Program-made: the position numbers and the translations under genes
NCBI RefSeq assembly: GCF_012650175.1
Contig: NZ_JAAILI010000056.1
Coordinates: 186,001-250,000, forward strand
Source: Sphingomonas sp. S2M10
GTDB taxonomy: Bacteria; Pseudomonadota; Alphaproteobacteria; Sphingomonadales; Sphingomonadaceae
Direction of reading: 5' to 3'
DNA length: 64,000 nt
Shown: positions 36,978-44,962 of the stretch, one piece after another
Position numbering within the stretch: position 1 is the stretch's first letter
Layout: the number at the start of each line of letters is the position of its first letter
The notes under the pieces: generated by a model
Seen by the model: only the letters and a program-made list of their open reading frames with translations
Database searches by the model: none
Told to the model about the DNA's origin: nothing

Positions 36978-37463
36978 TTACTCGCGCTCGTCGCCCGGCG
37001 GATGGGCCTCGGCGCGCTCCAGTTCCTTGGGCTTGCGCGCCTCGAAGATCTTGCCGAGCCGCTCTTCCTCCTCCGACGAGAGTTGCTTCTCGGCGGTCGG
37101 GAACATCTCTTCCTCCTCCTCGTCGATATGGTGGAGGTAGCGATCCTTCATCGCGCGGAACTTGGAGAGCCAGGACGACGAGGACATCTCGATGTCCATC
37201 AGCTCGCCGAGCAGGTCGTCGACTTCCTTGTGCTCGGACACCGAATGCCGCGCATCCTCGCGCAGCTCCGGATTGGCGAGCATCGTCGCGTAGAGCGATT
37301 CCTCTTCCGCCGCGGCGTGCGACTGGAGTTCGAGGCGAAGCTGCTCGAACAGGTCGCGGCGCTCGGGGCTGTCGCCCGACGTGGCGTCGATCTTGGCGAT
37401 CAGGTCGCGCTGGCGGTCGTGATCGGCGATGAGGTCGGCGAAGATACGGGGCTGGTCGGCCAT
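36978..37463 (-). CDS. Hemerythrin HHE domain protein
   Basis: The 161-residue product has a four-helix hemerythrin bundle with candidate di-iron ligands H15 (LIADHDRQRD), H49 and E53 (SHAAAEEE), H78 (SEHKEVDDLL), and H111/H112 with E115-E119 (LHHIDEEEEEMFP). Such HHE proteins bind O2 or NO, or act in oxidative stress and iron handling. It is encoded between the radical SAM gene and the DUF4130-UdgX gene and ends four bases from the latter. The C-terminus is charged and low complexity. Whether it belongs to that module or only sits there is unknown. Confidence 0.85.
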   Translation of the reverse strand: MADQPRIFADLIADHDRQRDLIAKIDATSGDSPERRDLFEQLRLELQSHAAAEEESLYATMLANPELREDARHSVSEHKEVDDLLGELMDIEMSSSSWLSKFRAMKDRYLHHIDEEEEEMFPTAEKQLSSEEEERLGKIFEARKPKELERAEAHPPGDERE

Positions 37464-37543
37464 ATGGGGTACTCCCTGGTTTCCCAGCCCCAACCGGCGG
37501 GCCTTCCCTAGGTTGCTCCCGCGAGTCGTTCGCAAGCCTTGGC

Positions 37544-38791
37544 TCACGCGGCAAACAGCTCCAGCTGTTCCTTCTTGGGCGCCACCCAGGCCCGCAGATC
37601 GGCCTTGTCCGTCAGCATCACCGGGCGCCAATCGGCGGTGACGATGAACGGACGGATCTTGGCCAGCGAGACGGTGAGCCGCGCGACATCCTCCAGCCGC
37701 AGCCGCCGCCACTTGCGCGCGGCGAGAATCGAGGCGACCGCCTTGGTGCCGAGCCCCGGCACGCGCAGCAGCATCTCGCGCGGGGCACGGTTGAGATCGA
37801 CGGGAAAGCGGTCCCGAAATCGCAGTGCCCAAGCAAGCTTGGGATCCATGTCGAGCGGCAGCATGCCGGTGGCGGGATCGACTGCCTGCGCGACCTCGTC
37901 GGGCCGGAATTCGTAGAAGCGCATCAGCCAGTCCGACTGGTACAGGCGGTGTTCGCGCATCAGCGGCGGACGCTGGAGCGGCAGCACCGCGCTGGCATCG
38001 GGGATCGGACTGAACGCCGAATAATAGACGCGGCGCAGGCCGAAGCGGCCATAGAGGCCGGCCGCGCGATCGATGATGTCGCCATCGGTCGCGGCATCGG
38101 CGCCGACGATCATCTGGGTCGACTGGCCGGCGGGTGCGAATTTTGGCGCCGAGCGATAGCGCTTCCGCGCGTCCGCCCCGTCCAGTATCGCGCTGCGCAT
38201 GCCGAGCATCGCGCCCTCGATCTGCGGCGCGGACTTCTCGGGCGCGAGCCGCTTGAGCCCGGCCACCGTCGGCAGTTCGACATTGATCGACAGGCGATCG
38301 GCATGAAGCCCGGCCTGGTGGATCAGCGCCGGATCGGCATCGGGAATCGTCTTGAGGTGGATATAGCCGCGGAAGTGATGGTCTTCGCGCAAGGACCGCG
38401 CCACCTCGACCATCTGCTCCATCGTATAGTCGGACGAGCGGATGATGCCCGAGGAGAGGAACAGCCCCTCGATATAATTGCGGCGATAGAAGTTGAGCGT
38501 GAGCTCGACTACCTCGGCCGGCGTGAACCGCGCGCGGCGAACGTTCGAGCTCTTGCGGTTGATGCAATAATGGCAGTCGAAAATACAGCTGTTGGTCAGC
38601 AGGATCTTGAGCAGGCTGATGCAGCGCCCGTCCGGCGCATAGGCGTGGCAGATACCCATGCCGGTGGTGGAGCCCAGCCCCTTGCCGTCCTTCGAGGTGC
38701 GCTTCGCCGTCCCCGACGACGCGCAGGAAGCGTCATATTTCGCGGCATCGGCGAGGATCGCCAGCTTTGCACGGGTATCGAGTTGCGCCAT
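37544..38791 (-). CDS. Putative DNA modification/repair radical SAM protein (UdgX-linked)
   Basis: The 415-residue product is a radical SAM enzyme with cluster cysteines C69, C73 and C76 in SCIFDCHYCINRK. Before them lies GMGICHAYAPDGRCISLLKILLTN. The core continues FLSSGIIRSSDYTMEQM and LHADRLSINVELPT. The C-terminal helix-hairpin-helix segment, NRAPREMLLRVPGLGTKAV, suggests DNA binding. This is the family known to travel with DUF4130 and UdgX, whose substrate is not known. The ATG at 38791 was chosen because the family start MAQLDTRAKLAILADAAKYDAS follows. An 80-bp gap separates it from the hemerythrin gene. Confidence 0.9.
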   Translation of the reverse strand: MAQLDTRAKLAILADAAKYDASCASSGTAKRTSKDGKGLGSTTGMGICHAYAPDGRCISLLKILLTNSCIFDCHYCINRKSSNVRRARFTPAEVVELTLNFYRRNYIEGLFLSSGIIRSSDYTMEQMVEVARSLREDHHFRGYIHLKTIPDADPALIHQAGLHADRLSINVELPTVAGLKRLAPEKSAPQIEGAMLGMRSAILDGADARKRYRSAPKFAPAGQSTQMIVGADAATDGDIIDRAAGLYGRFGLRRVYYSAFSPIPDASAVLPLQRPPLMREHRLYQSDWLMRFYEFRPDEVAQAVDPATGMLPLDMDPKLAWALRFRDRFPVDLNRAPREMLLRVPGLGTKAVASILAARKWRRLRLEDVARLTVSLAKIRPFIVTADWRPVMLTDKADLRAWVAPKKEQLELFAA

Positions 38792-38880
38792 TTCCGTTCT
38801 TTCTATGTTCTCAACCGCTTGTTGTCCAGATGGACGCTGGGCCATCCGCCCTGTACGAGCGGCCAGCGGAGGGAATTAGA

Positions 38881-40086
38881 ATGGTTCGGCGGATCGACGG
38901 GCGCGTGGTGGCGCTGGCAATCGGCATGGCATGCACCTGCCTGCTCGGCTGGGCCTTCAAGGCGCATTGCATGGCCGATGGCTGGGTCGCCGCGATCCAA
39001 TACACCACCGGCTGCTACAGCGATGCGGTGCCTTTCTGGGGGATGCGGCACGTCGATCAGGGGCTGATTCCCTATCTTGAGACACCGATGGAGTATCCGG
39101 TGCTCACCGGGCTGCAGATCTGGATCGAAGGTGCGCTGGCGCGGGGGCTGTTCGGTACCGATGCGTCCGCTGCGACCTTCCTGGGCGCCGTCACACTGGT
39201 CAACGCGCTGCTCGCCGGGCTGATCCTGTGGATGTGCGCGCGGGCTGGCATGGACCGGCAGCGGCTGTGGCTATGGGCGCTGGCGCCGCCGCTGGTCCTG
39301 TATCTCGGCCATAACTGGGATCTCGGGGCGACCGCGCTGGCGGTGGCGGCGATGCTCGCGGCGCACCGCCAGCGGCTGGTGCTTGCGGCGGCGCTGGCGG
39401 CGCTGGGGGCAGCCGCGAAGCTGTTCCCGGTGCTGCTGCTGCCGCTGATCGGCCTCACCGCGCTGTTCGCGCCGGACCAGGCCTGGCCGACGCGGTTTCG
39501 CACGGCCGCGGCGTGCACGCTGGTCGCGATCGGCACATGGACGGCGGTGAACCTGCCGGTGGCGCTTGCCGCACCGGAAAACTGGTCCGAATTCTATCGC
39601 TTCTCGCAGCAGCGCGCGGGCACCGCAGGGTCGACCTGGGAAATCCTGTCGAACCAGAACCTGTGGGTAACCGGAATCGCCGAACGCAACTTCTACGCGT
39701 CGCTTGCCTTCCTGCTGGGCGCTGCCGCCATTACGGGACTGGGCTGGAAACGGCATCGCGCGCGGCTGTGGGTGCTGTTCACGCCGATCCTCGCGTGGTT
39801 CCTGCTCACCAACAAGGTCTGGTCGCCCCAGTTCGACCTGTGGCTCTATCCGCTGCTGGTAATGACCAGCCCCCGCCTACGGCCGCTGGCCCTGTTCGCG
39901 ATCGGCGACGTGGCCGCCTATTTTGCCGAATTCTGGTGGTTCGCCGGCATGTCCAATGCCTGGCCTTATGCCACCACGCACGACATCCTGCTGGCGGCAA
40001 GCGTGCGCGGCGTGGCGATGCTGTGGCTGATCGCCGATGCCGTTCGCCTGCCGGCGCCCGGGTGGATCACCCGGGCGCGCGGCTGA
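38881..40086 (+). CDS. DUF2029/GT87-like membrane glycosyltransferase
   Basis: The 401-residue product is a polytopic membrane protein of the GT87/DUF2029 type, related to lipid-linked alpha-mannosyltransferases. About ten helices alternate with loops such as HVDQGLIPYLETPMEYPVLTG, with the acidic loop after the first helix, and SNQNLWVTGIAERNFYA. WSPQFDLWLYPLL near residue 315 is family-like. The ATG at 38881 has GGAGGG upstream. The sugar donor is probably polyprenyl-phosphate-linked; the acceptor is unknown. It is divergent from the radical SAM gene and ends 7 bp from a convergent secreted-protein gene. Confidence 0.82.
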   Translation: MVRRIDGRVVALAIGMACTCLLGWAFKAHCMADGWVAAIQYTTGCYSDAVPFWGMRHVDQGLIPYLETPMEYPVLTGLQIWIEGALARGLFGTDASAATFLGAVTLVNALLAGLILWMCARAGMDRQRLWLWALAPPLVLYLGHNWDLGATALAVAAMLAAHRQRLVLAAALAALGAAAKLFPVLLLPLIGLTALFAPDQAWPTRFRTAAACTLVAIGTWTAVNLPVALAAPENWSEFYRFSQQRAGTAGSTWEILSNQNLWVTGIAERNFYASLAFLLGAAAITGLGWKRHRARLWVLFTPILAWFLLTNKVWSPQFDLWLYPLLVMTSPRLRPLALFAIGDVAAYFAEFWWFAGMSNAWPYATTHDILLAASVRGVAMLWLIADAVRLPAPGWITRARG

Positions 40087-40093
40087 GCCACGA

Positions 40094-40504
40094 TCAGGGG
40101 AGCGGCAGGTCGGTCTCGGCCTTCTTCTGCGCCCGGCGCTCGGCACGTGCCGCCGTCGCGCGCTGCACGAAGCAGCCGGTACCGCCGCCCGCGCCCACTG
40201 CGGTGCAGCTGCCGGTACCGAAATTGCCGGTGGTCAGCGAATCCTGCGAGCGGACCGCCCAGGCCTCGCCCTTCTGCGGCGTGGTCGGCGTGGTCTCGCG
40301 GATGTTCTTCGGGATCCGGAAGCGCTCGCCCTCGTCCAGCCGCTGGCAGACGACGATTTCCTCGCCGTTCTTGTTGGTCGGGCACTTGTCGTTGCCGTAG
40401 ATGATCAGCACGCCGTTCTGCACGGCATTCTGCGCCTGCGCCGGAGCGGCGGCGAGCAGCGGCGCCGCGGCGGCCGCGGTGATGATGGCGATCCTCTTGA
40501 GCAC
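40094..40504 (-). CDS. Hypothetical small secreted protein
   Basis: A 136-residue protein. The GTG at 40504 follows AGGAG by eight bases and yields a signal peptide (MLKRIAIITAAAAAPLLAAA, then PAQAQN). The mature part carries YGNDKCPTNKNGEEIVVCQR and RFRIPKNIRETTP, then a Gly-rich cysteine pair region GTGSCTAVGAGGGTGCFV. Four cysteines suggest disulfides in the periplasm. The C-terminus is Lys/Arg/Ala-rich. I recall no functional family name for it. It lies 56 bp downstream of coq7 on the same strand and could be the last gene of that run. Confidence 0.72.
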   Translation of the reverse strand: MLKRIAIITAAAAAPLLAAAPAQAQNAVQNGVLIIYGNDKCPTNKNGEEIVVCQRLDEGERFRIPKNIRETTPTTPQKGEAWAVRSQDSLTTGNFGTGSCTAVGAGGGTGCFVQRATAARAERRAQKKAETDLPLP

Positions 40505-40560
40505 CTGCGTTTCTCCTGTTGTGCGCGCCATCCTGCCGGGGCGCGCCTGAATAGCCGCTG

Positions 40561-41094
40561 TCAGATCCGCTTCGACACGCCGATCGCAAACCGGCATCCG
40601 GCGCGGATCAGCGCCGAGAGTACCGGATAGCCAGGCGTGCTTTCCGCGCCCGAGGCGATCGCGGTATCCCGATGCTCGATCTCCTCATCGCGGAATCGCG
40701 CGACGGCGTCGCGCAGTTCCGGATCCTCGTCGCCCAATTGCGCGAGCTGCTGCTGATAATGGAGATCGATCTCGGTTTCGACCGCCGCGGTGCATGCCAT
40801 GGCCGCCTGCGGCCCCAGTGCGGCCGTGACCACGCCTAGGCCGAACCCTGCCACGTCCCAGAAGGGCTGAAGCAATGTCGGCCGCACGCCGCGCTTCGCG
40901 ATCAGCGCGTCAAAAAAGGCGCGGTGATGCTCTTCCTGGCCGGCCATCCCGGCGATCAGCCGCGCGGTCGGCGAGCGATCGCCCATCACCGCCAGCTGGC
41001 CCGCATAGATGCGCGTCGCGCCATATTCGCCCGCCTGGTCCACCCGGACCATCGCGTCATGGGACTCGCGCCGATCGCCCGGCTTCCAACTCAT
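40561..41094 (-). CDS. coq7: Demethoxyubiquinone hydroxylase family protein (COQ7-like)
   Basis: The 177-residue product is a ferritin-like di-iron protein of the COQ7/CLK-1 type, which hydroxylates demethoxyubiquinone in ubiquinone synthesis. Ligand helices are visible: VDQAGEYGATRIYAGQ, GQEEHHRAFFDAL, AVETEIDLHYQQQLAQL, and RDEEIEHRDTAIA, supplying the Glu and ExxH ligands. It is peripheral to the inner membrane. Its ATG overlaps the dsbB stop (ATGA), placing it at the end of the proA to coq7 run. Confidence 0.92.
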   Translation of the reverse strand: MSWKPGDRRESHDAMVRVDQAGEYGATRIYAGQLAVMGDRSPTARLIAGMAGQEEHHRAFFDALIAKRGVRPTLLQPFWDVAGFGLGVVTAALGPQAAMACTAAVETEIDLHYQQQLAQLGDEDPELRDAVARFRDEEIEHRDTAIASGAESTPGYPVLSALIRAGCRFAIGVSKRI

Positions 41095-41585
41095 CGTACC
41101 GACTTCCGCGTTGCGAGCAGCGCGATCAGCACCGCGCCGCCCAGGGAGACGATCGCGTTATAGCCTGCCAGGCTGATTCCGAACATCGTCCATTGGGGCA
41201 CGTCGCAGCGGACGATCGGGCGGCGCAGCGCCTCGGTGAGCATGTCCATCGCCGAGCCGTGCGTAGGCGCGGCGGTGCAGGCGGTGATTCCCTGCCACCA
41301 CTGATATTCGGTGCCGGCATGATAGACGCCGATCACCCCGCTCAGCGCGATCAGCAGCGCGGCGAGCAGTACCAGCGCCGCGACTTGGCGCCGCCCGCGC
41401 GCGAAGAAGGCAAGCGCCGCGACGACGATCGCCGCGAGGTGCGGCCAGCGCTGCCACACGCACATCTCGCACGGCACCAGGCCGCCGATGAATTGCGATC
41501 CCAGCGCGCCGCCAAGCAGGGTGAGCGGGAGCAGCAGCGCGATCCAGCGCGCCAGCACCGGCACGTTGCGCGGCATGCGGCTCAT
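41091..41585 (-). CDS. dsbB: Disulfide bond formation protein B family
   Basis: DsbB passes electrons from the periplasmic thiol oxidase DsbA to ubiquinone. The 164-residue product has four membrane helices and the two expected cysteine pairs: C39-x-x-C42 in GLVPCEMCVWQRWPH and C103/C127 (ITACTAAP and VRCDVP). The ATG at 41585 overlaps the ctpA stop (ATGA); a second ATG nine bases on is possible. Its stop overlaps the coq7 start. The coq7 neighbour makes sense because DsbB uses ubiquinone, though co-regulation is only implied. Confidence 0.9.
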   Translation of the reverse strand: MSRMPRNVPVLARWIALLLPLTLLGGALGSQFIGGLVPCEMCVWQRWPHLAAIVVAALAFFARGRRQVAALVLLAALLIALSGVIGVYHAGTEYQWWQGITACTAAPTHGSAMDMLTEALRRPIVRCDVPQWTMFGISLAGYNAIVSLGGAVLIALLATRKSVR

Positions 41586-42910
41586 TTGCCCGTGCTCGCG
41601 GTTGCGGTCTTGCCCAGCCGCGCGATGGTCTGCACCGCATAGTTCAGCTGGAAGTCCTCGACGCCCTTCTTCTTCAACTCGTCCGCGGTAGCAGTGAAGC
41701 GGGGATCGGTGGCGGTATCTTCCTCGAGCACGCTGTCGTCCACCTTCTCCTGGTTGATCAGGTGGCGGCGCAGATCGGCTTCGCGCAGCACCGGCCGCGA
41801 CTTGTAATCGGGGTCGGAGAGCTGCGGCACGACGATGTCGGGCTTGATGCCGCCTTCCTGCACCGAATGGCCCGATGGCGTGAAATAGCGCGCGGTGGTG
41901 AGCCGCAGCGCGGCGCGCTGGCCCATCGGCATGATCGTCTGCACCGATCCCTTGCCGAAGCTGCGCACGCCCATCACGACCGCGCGGTGATGGTCCTGCA
42001 GCGCGCCGGCGACGATCTCCGAGGCAGAAGCGGTGCCGGAGTCGGTCAGCACGATCACCGGCAGACCCTTGGCGAGATCGCCCGGGAACACGCTTTCGGC
42101 ATAATAGCGCTCGATATCGGTCTTCTCGCGGCCGCGCTGGGAGACGATCTCGCCATGCGTCAGGAACACGTCGGCGACCGCGATCGCCTCGGTCAGCAGG
42201 CCGCCGCCATTCTCGCGCAAATCGACGATATAGCCGAGCGGCTTGTGGCCCAGCTTCTTCTCGATCGCCTGGATTGCGAGCGCGGTGTCGCCGCCGGTAT
42301 GCGCGGTGAAGGTGTTGATGTTGACGATGCCGACGCCGTCCTTGATCTCCCACTTCACCGGCTTCTGGGTGATGATCTCGCGGATGAGCGTGAACTGCAG
42401 CGGCTTGTCGGCGCCGGGGCGCACGATGGTCAGCGCGATCTTGGTGCCCGGCTTGCCGCGCATCTGGGTGATCGCCTCGTCCAGGCTGCCGCCGACGATG
42501 AACTTGCCGTCCAGATGCGTGATGAAGTCGCCCGACTTGATCCCGGCCTTGGCGGCGGGGCCATCCTCTGTCGGCGCGATCACCTTCACCGCGCCGTCCT
42601 GCTGGGTGACGGTAAGGCCCAGCCCGCCGTAATTGCCCTCGGTCTGGATCTTCAGATTGTCGAAATCGAGCCCGTCGGCATAGCTGCTGTGCGGATCCAG
42701 CGCCGCCAGCATGCCCTCGATCGCGCCCTTCACCAGCGTCTTGTCGTCAACCTTGTCGACGTAATTGGCCTTCACGGTGTTGTACACTTCCATGAAGGTA
42801 TCGAGCTCGCGATAGCTGCTGGTATCGACCCCCGCCATGGCACCGGATGTGATGGGAATGATCGCGAGTGCGCCAACGGCGGCGGAAACCTGAAGAAACG
42901 AACGCAGCAT
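41582..42910 (-). CDS. ctpA: S41 family carboxyl-terminal processing peptidase
   Basis: The 442-residue product is a periplasmic C-terminal processing protease. It has a signal peptide (residues about 1-27), a PDZ domain at about 90-170 (EGNYGGLGLTVTQQDG and GIKSGDFITHLDG), and the serine/lysine dyad: the serine region SGTASASEI near 291-299 and K320 in SFGKGSVQ. The start is ATG 42910; an upstream TTG is also possible. It belongs to the proA-to-coq7 run after envC. CtpA proteases commonly act with EnvC-type proteins on cell-wall hydrolases, which fits the neighbour. Confidence 0.94.
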   Translation of the reverse strand: MLRSFLQVSAAVGALAIIPITSGAMAGVDTSSYRELDTFMEVYNTVKANYVDKVDDKTLVKGAIEGMLAALDPHSSYADGLDFDNLKIQTEGNYGGLGLTVTQQDGAVKVIAPTEDGPAAKAGIKSGDFITHLDGKFIVGGSLDEAITQMRGKPGTKIALTIVRPGADKPLQFTLIREIITQKPVKWEIKDGVGIVNINTFTAHTGGDTALAIQAIEKKLGHKPLGYIVDLRENGGGLLTEAIAVADVFLTHGEIVSQRGREKTDIERYYAESVFPGDLAKGLPVIVLTDSGTASASEIVAGALQDHHRAVVMGVRSFGKGSVQTIMPMGQRAALRLTTARYFTPSGHSVQEGGIKPDIVVPQLSDPDYKSRPVLREADLRRHLINQEKVDDSVLEEDTATDPRFTATADELKKKGVEDFQLNYAVQTIARLGKTATASTGK

Positions 42911-42975
42911 CAAGAGACTTTCCGGAAGGGCGACCTTATCAATGTAGGCGAGGATAACGGGATTTGCACGCTGTG

Positions 42976-44136
42976 TCAGTCGAGCAATTGGGTCAGGTCC
43001 AGCGGCTGGCCCCGGCGGCGCAGTTCGACCGTGACACGCGGGCCGGCAGTCCCGAGCCGCTCCCCTCGGGCAACGCGCGAGCCGGGCCGCACCGCCAGCA
43101 TGGCGAGGCCGGAGAGAAGGCTGGTCCAGCCCTTGCCATGGTCTACGATCACCACCTGCCCATAGCCGGCGAACGGCGCTGCATAGACGATGGCGCCGGC
43201 CGCGGGCGCAAGAACGGCGGTGCCCTGCTGCACGGCGAATGCTGGACCGCGCGCGCGGACGCCGGCGGGGGAAATTTCGCCGAAGCCGGTGACCAGCCGG
43301 CCGGTGACGGGGAGACGATAGGGGCTCGGGCCGCTCGCCCGTTCGGCGCGCGCGCCCGGGCGCGGCAGCGGACCAGCGAGGCCCAGCAGATCCGATCGGA
43401 CCTGCGCCGCGCTTTCGCGCCGCGCCTGATCGGCAACAAGGTCGCGCGCTTTCTCGCCCAGCACCAGCGCACGATCCGATTCCACCAATGCCTCCCGGCC
43501 GAGCGTCATCGCCCGCAGCCGATGCTCGGATTCGAGCTGGAGCGCCGCCAGACGCCGTGATTCGAGCGCCAAGCGGTGCTGCTTCAGCTCGGCCACGGCC
43601 CGCGCGGTGGCGATGCGCAGCGCGCGCGACCGGACGAGGTCGGCGCGCACCTCGGCACTGCGCGCTTCGAGCGCAGGCAACAGGCTCGCGAGCGTCGCAC
43701 GGACATGGACCAGATCCTGCGCCGAGCCCGGCTGGGCGAGCGCCAGCACCGCCGGTCGCCGCGCCATCGCCTGCAGTGCCGCGACCAGCTCGAGGGCCGG
43801 CCGCTGCCGCTCGGCGAAGGCGGTGCGCTGGCGTGCGAGCAACCGGTCGAGCAGCGCCACCCGTGCCTCGGCTGCTGCCTGCTCGGCCTCCGCTGCCTTG
43901 ATGCGCTGTGCCGCCGCCGCCTGTTCGGCGCGGGCCCGGGCTTCGCCGTCACGCTCCAAGGCCGCGGCCTTGTCGAGTTCGGCCGCACGCGCCTCCGCGG
44001 CTTTTGCGGCTTGGCCCGCTTCGGTGGCGGTGCGGGCAATCTGCTGGGCCGCATCGGGCTCGGGCTTTGCGCGCACCCCGGTCATGGCGATCGCGACCAG
44101 CGCCACAGCAATGCCAAGGCTGCGGGGCGGACTCAT
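42976..44136 (-). CDS. envC: EnvC-like murein hydrolase activator
   Basis: The 386-residue product has a signal peptide (residues 1-24), a long Ala/Glu/Arg-rich coiled coil (about 25-250), and a C-terminal LytM/M23 domain (about 285-386). The LytM domain shows GRLVTGFGEISPAG, GTAVLAPAAGAIVYAAPFAGYGQ and VVIVDHGKGWTSLLSGL, but the zinc-binding HxGxD and HxH residues of active peptidases are absent. As in EnvC, it should activate an amidase rather than cut peptidoglycan itself. Its ATG at 44136 overlaps the rlmH stop by one base (TGATG). Confidence 0.88.
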   Translation of the reverse strand: MSPPRSLGIAVALVAIAMTGVRAKPEPDAAQQIARTATEAGQAAKAAEARAAELDKAAALERDGEARARAEQAAAAQRIKAAEAEQAAAEARVALLDRLLARQRTAFAERQRPALELVAALQAMARRPAVLALAQPGSAQDLVHVRATLASLLPALEARSAEVRADLVRSRALRIATARAVAELKQHRLALESRRLAALQLESEHRLRAMTLGREALVESDRALVLGEKARDLVADQARRESAAQVRSDLLGLAGPLPRPGARAERASGPSPYRLPVTGRLVTGFGEISPAGVRARGPAFAVQQGTAVLAPAAGAIVYAAPFAGYGQVVIVDHGKGWTSLLSGLAMLAVRPGSRVARGERLGTAGPRVTVELRRRGQPLDLTQLLD

Positions 44137-44558
44137 CAGCCTTCGCGGTGATAGGGATGGTTGGCGAGGATCGAGACCGCGCGCCACAGCTGCTCGGCCA
44201 GCATCGCGCGGGCCATCATGTGCGGCCAGGTCGCCTTGCCGAAGCTGAGCAGCATGTCGGCCTCGGCACGCGCGGCATCGTCGAACCCGTCTGCCGCGCC
44301 GATCAGAAAGCGCGTTTCGCGCACCCCGTCGTCGCGCCAGGTGCCGAGCCGACTCGCCAGCGTCTTCGACGGCAGGTTTTCGCCGAGTTCGTCGAGCATC
44401 ACCACGCGGGTGCCCGGCGCCAGCACCGGCATCTTGCCGCCGGTATCGGGCAGTTCGGTGACGCGCGTGCCCCAGGTCACTCGCTTCAGATAGCGGTCGA
44501 CCAGTTCGGCCTCGGGGCTGCGTCCGATCCGGCCGCGCGCGACGATGTGCAGCAGCAT
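44136..44558 (-). CDS. rlmH: 23S rRNA pseudouridine1915-N3 methyltransferase RlmH
   Basis: RlmH is a SPOUT enzyme that methylates pseudouridine 1915 in the ribosomal decoding helix. The 140-residue product has the SPOUT knot: MLLHIVARGRIGRSPEAELVDRYLKR, VVMLDELGENLPSKTLAS, RFLIGAADGFDDAAR (the SAM-binding G loop), and the family C-terminus SILANHPYHREG. Start ATG 44558. It lies between rsfS and envC in the usual alphaproteobacterial order. Confidence 0.95.
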   Translation of the reverse strand: MLLHIVARGRIGRSPEAELVDRYLKRVTWGTRVTELPDTGGKMPVLAPGTRVVMLDELGENLPSKTLASRLGTWRDDGVRETRFLIGAADGFDDAARAEADMLLSFGKATWPHMMARAMLAEQLWRAVSILANHPYHREG

Positions 44559-44582
44559 TGCGCGCGGGCCTTCGGGATCAGA

Positions 44583-44954
44583 TCAGGCCTGGCCCTCGAA
44601 CGACCACATCCGCTCGAGATTGTAGAAGCTGCGCACTTCCGGGCGGAACAGGTGGACGATCACGTCGCCCGCGTCGATCAGCACCCAGTCGGCGGCCGGC
44701 AAGCCTTCGACGCGGGGCGTGCGGCCCTGCTCGGCCTTGAGCTTGTCGGCCAGCTTCATCGCCATCGAGGCGACCTGTCGGGTCGAGCGGCCCGATGCGA
44801 TCACCATATAGTCGGCGATGCTGCTCTTGCCGGCGAGCGGGATCGAGACGGTTTCCACCGCCTGATCGTCCTCCAGCGAGGTGAGCACGAGCCTATGCAG
44901 CGCTTCGACGCTGTCGGCGTCGTTCGAACGCTGCATATTGGGGGAAGTGGCCAA
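44583..44954 (-). CDS. rsfS: Ribosomal silencing factor RsfS
   Basis: RsfS binds uL14 on the large subunit and blocks subunit joining under starvation. The 123-residue product has LVLTSLEDDQAVETVSIPL, SSIADYMVIASGRSTRQVASMAMKLADKLK, VEGLPAADWVLIDAGDVIVHLF and RSFYNLERMW, all diagnostic. A TTG at 44954 is favoured as start because AGGAGC lies five bases upstream. The first ATG at 44936 has no such site. It follows nadD by eight bases. Confidence 0.93.
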   Translation of the reverse strand: MATSPNMQRSNDADSVEALHRLVLTSLEDDQAVETVSIPLAGKSSIADYMVIASGRSTRQVASMAMKLADKLKAEQGRTPRVEGLPAADWVLIDAGDVIVHLFRPEVRSFYNLERMWSFEGQA

Positions 44955-44962
44955 GGTTGCTC

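Noticed and set aside
38767..38880. N-terminal extension of the GT87-like protein from base 38767
   Set aside because: The extension overlaps the divergent radical SAM start and lacks a ribosome site, whereas GGAGGG precedes the ATG at 38881.
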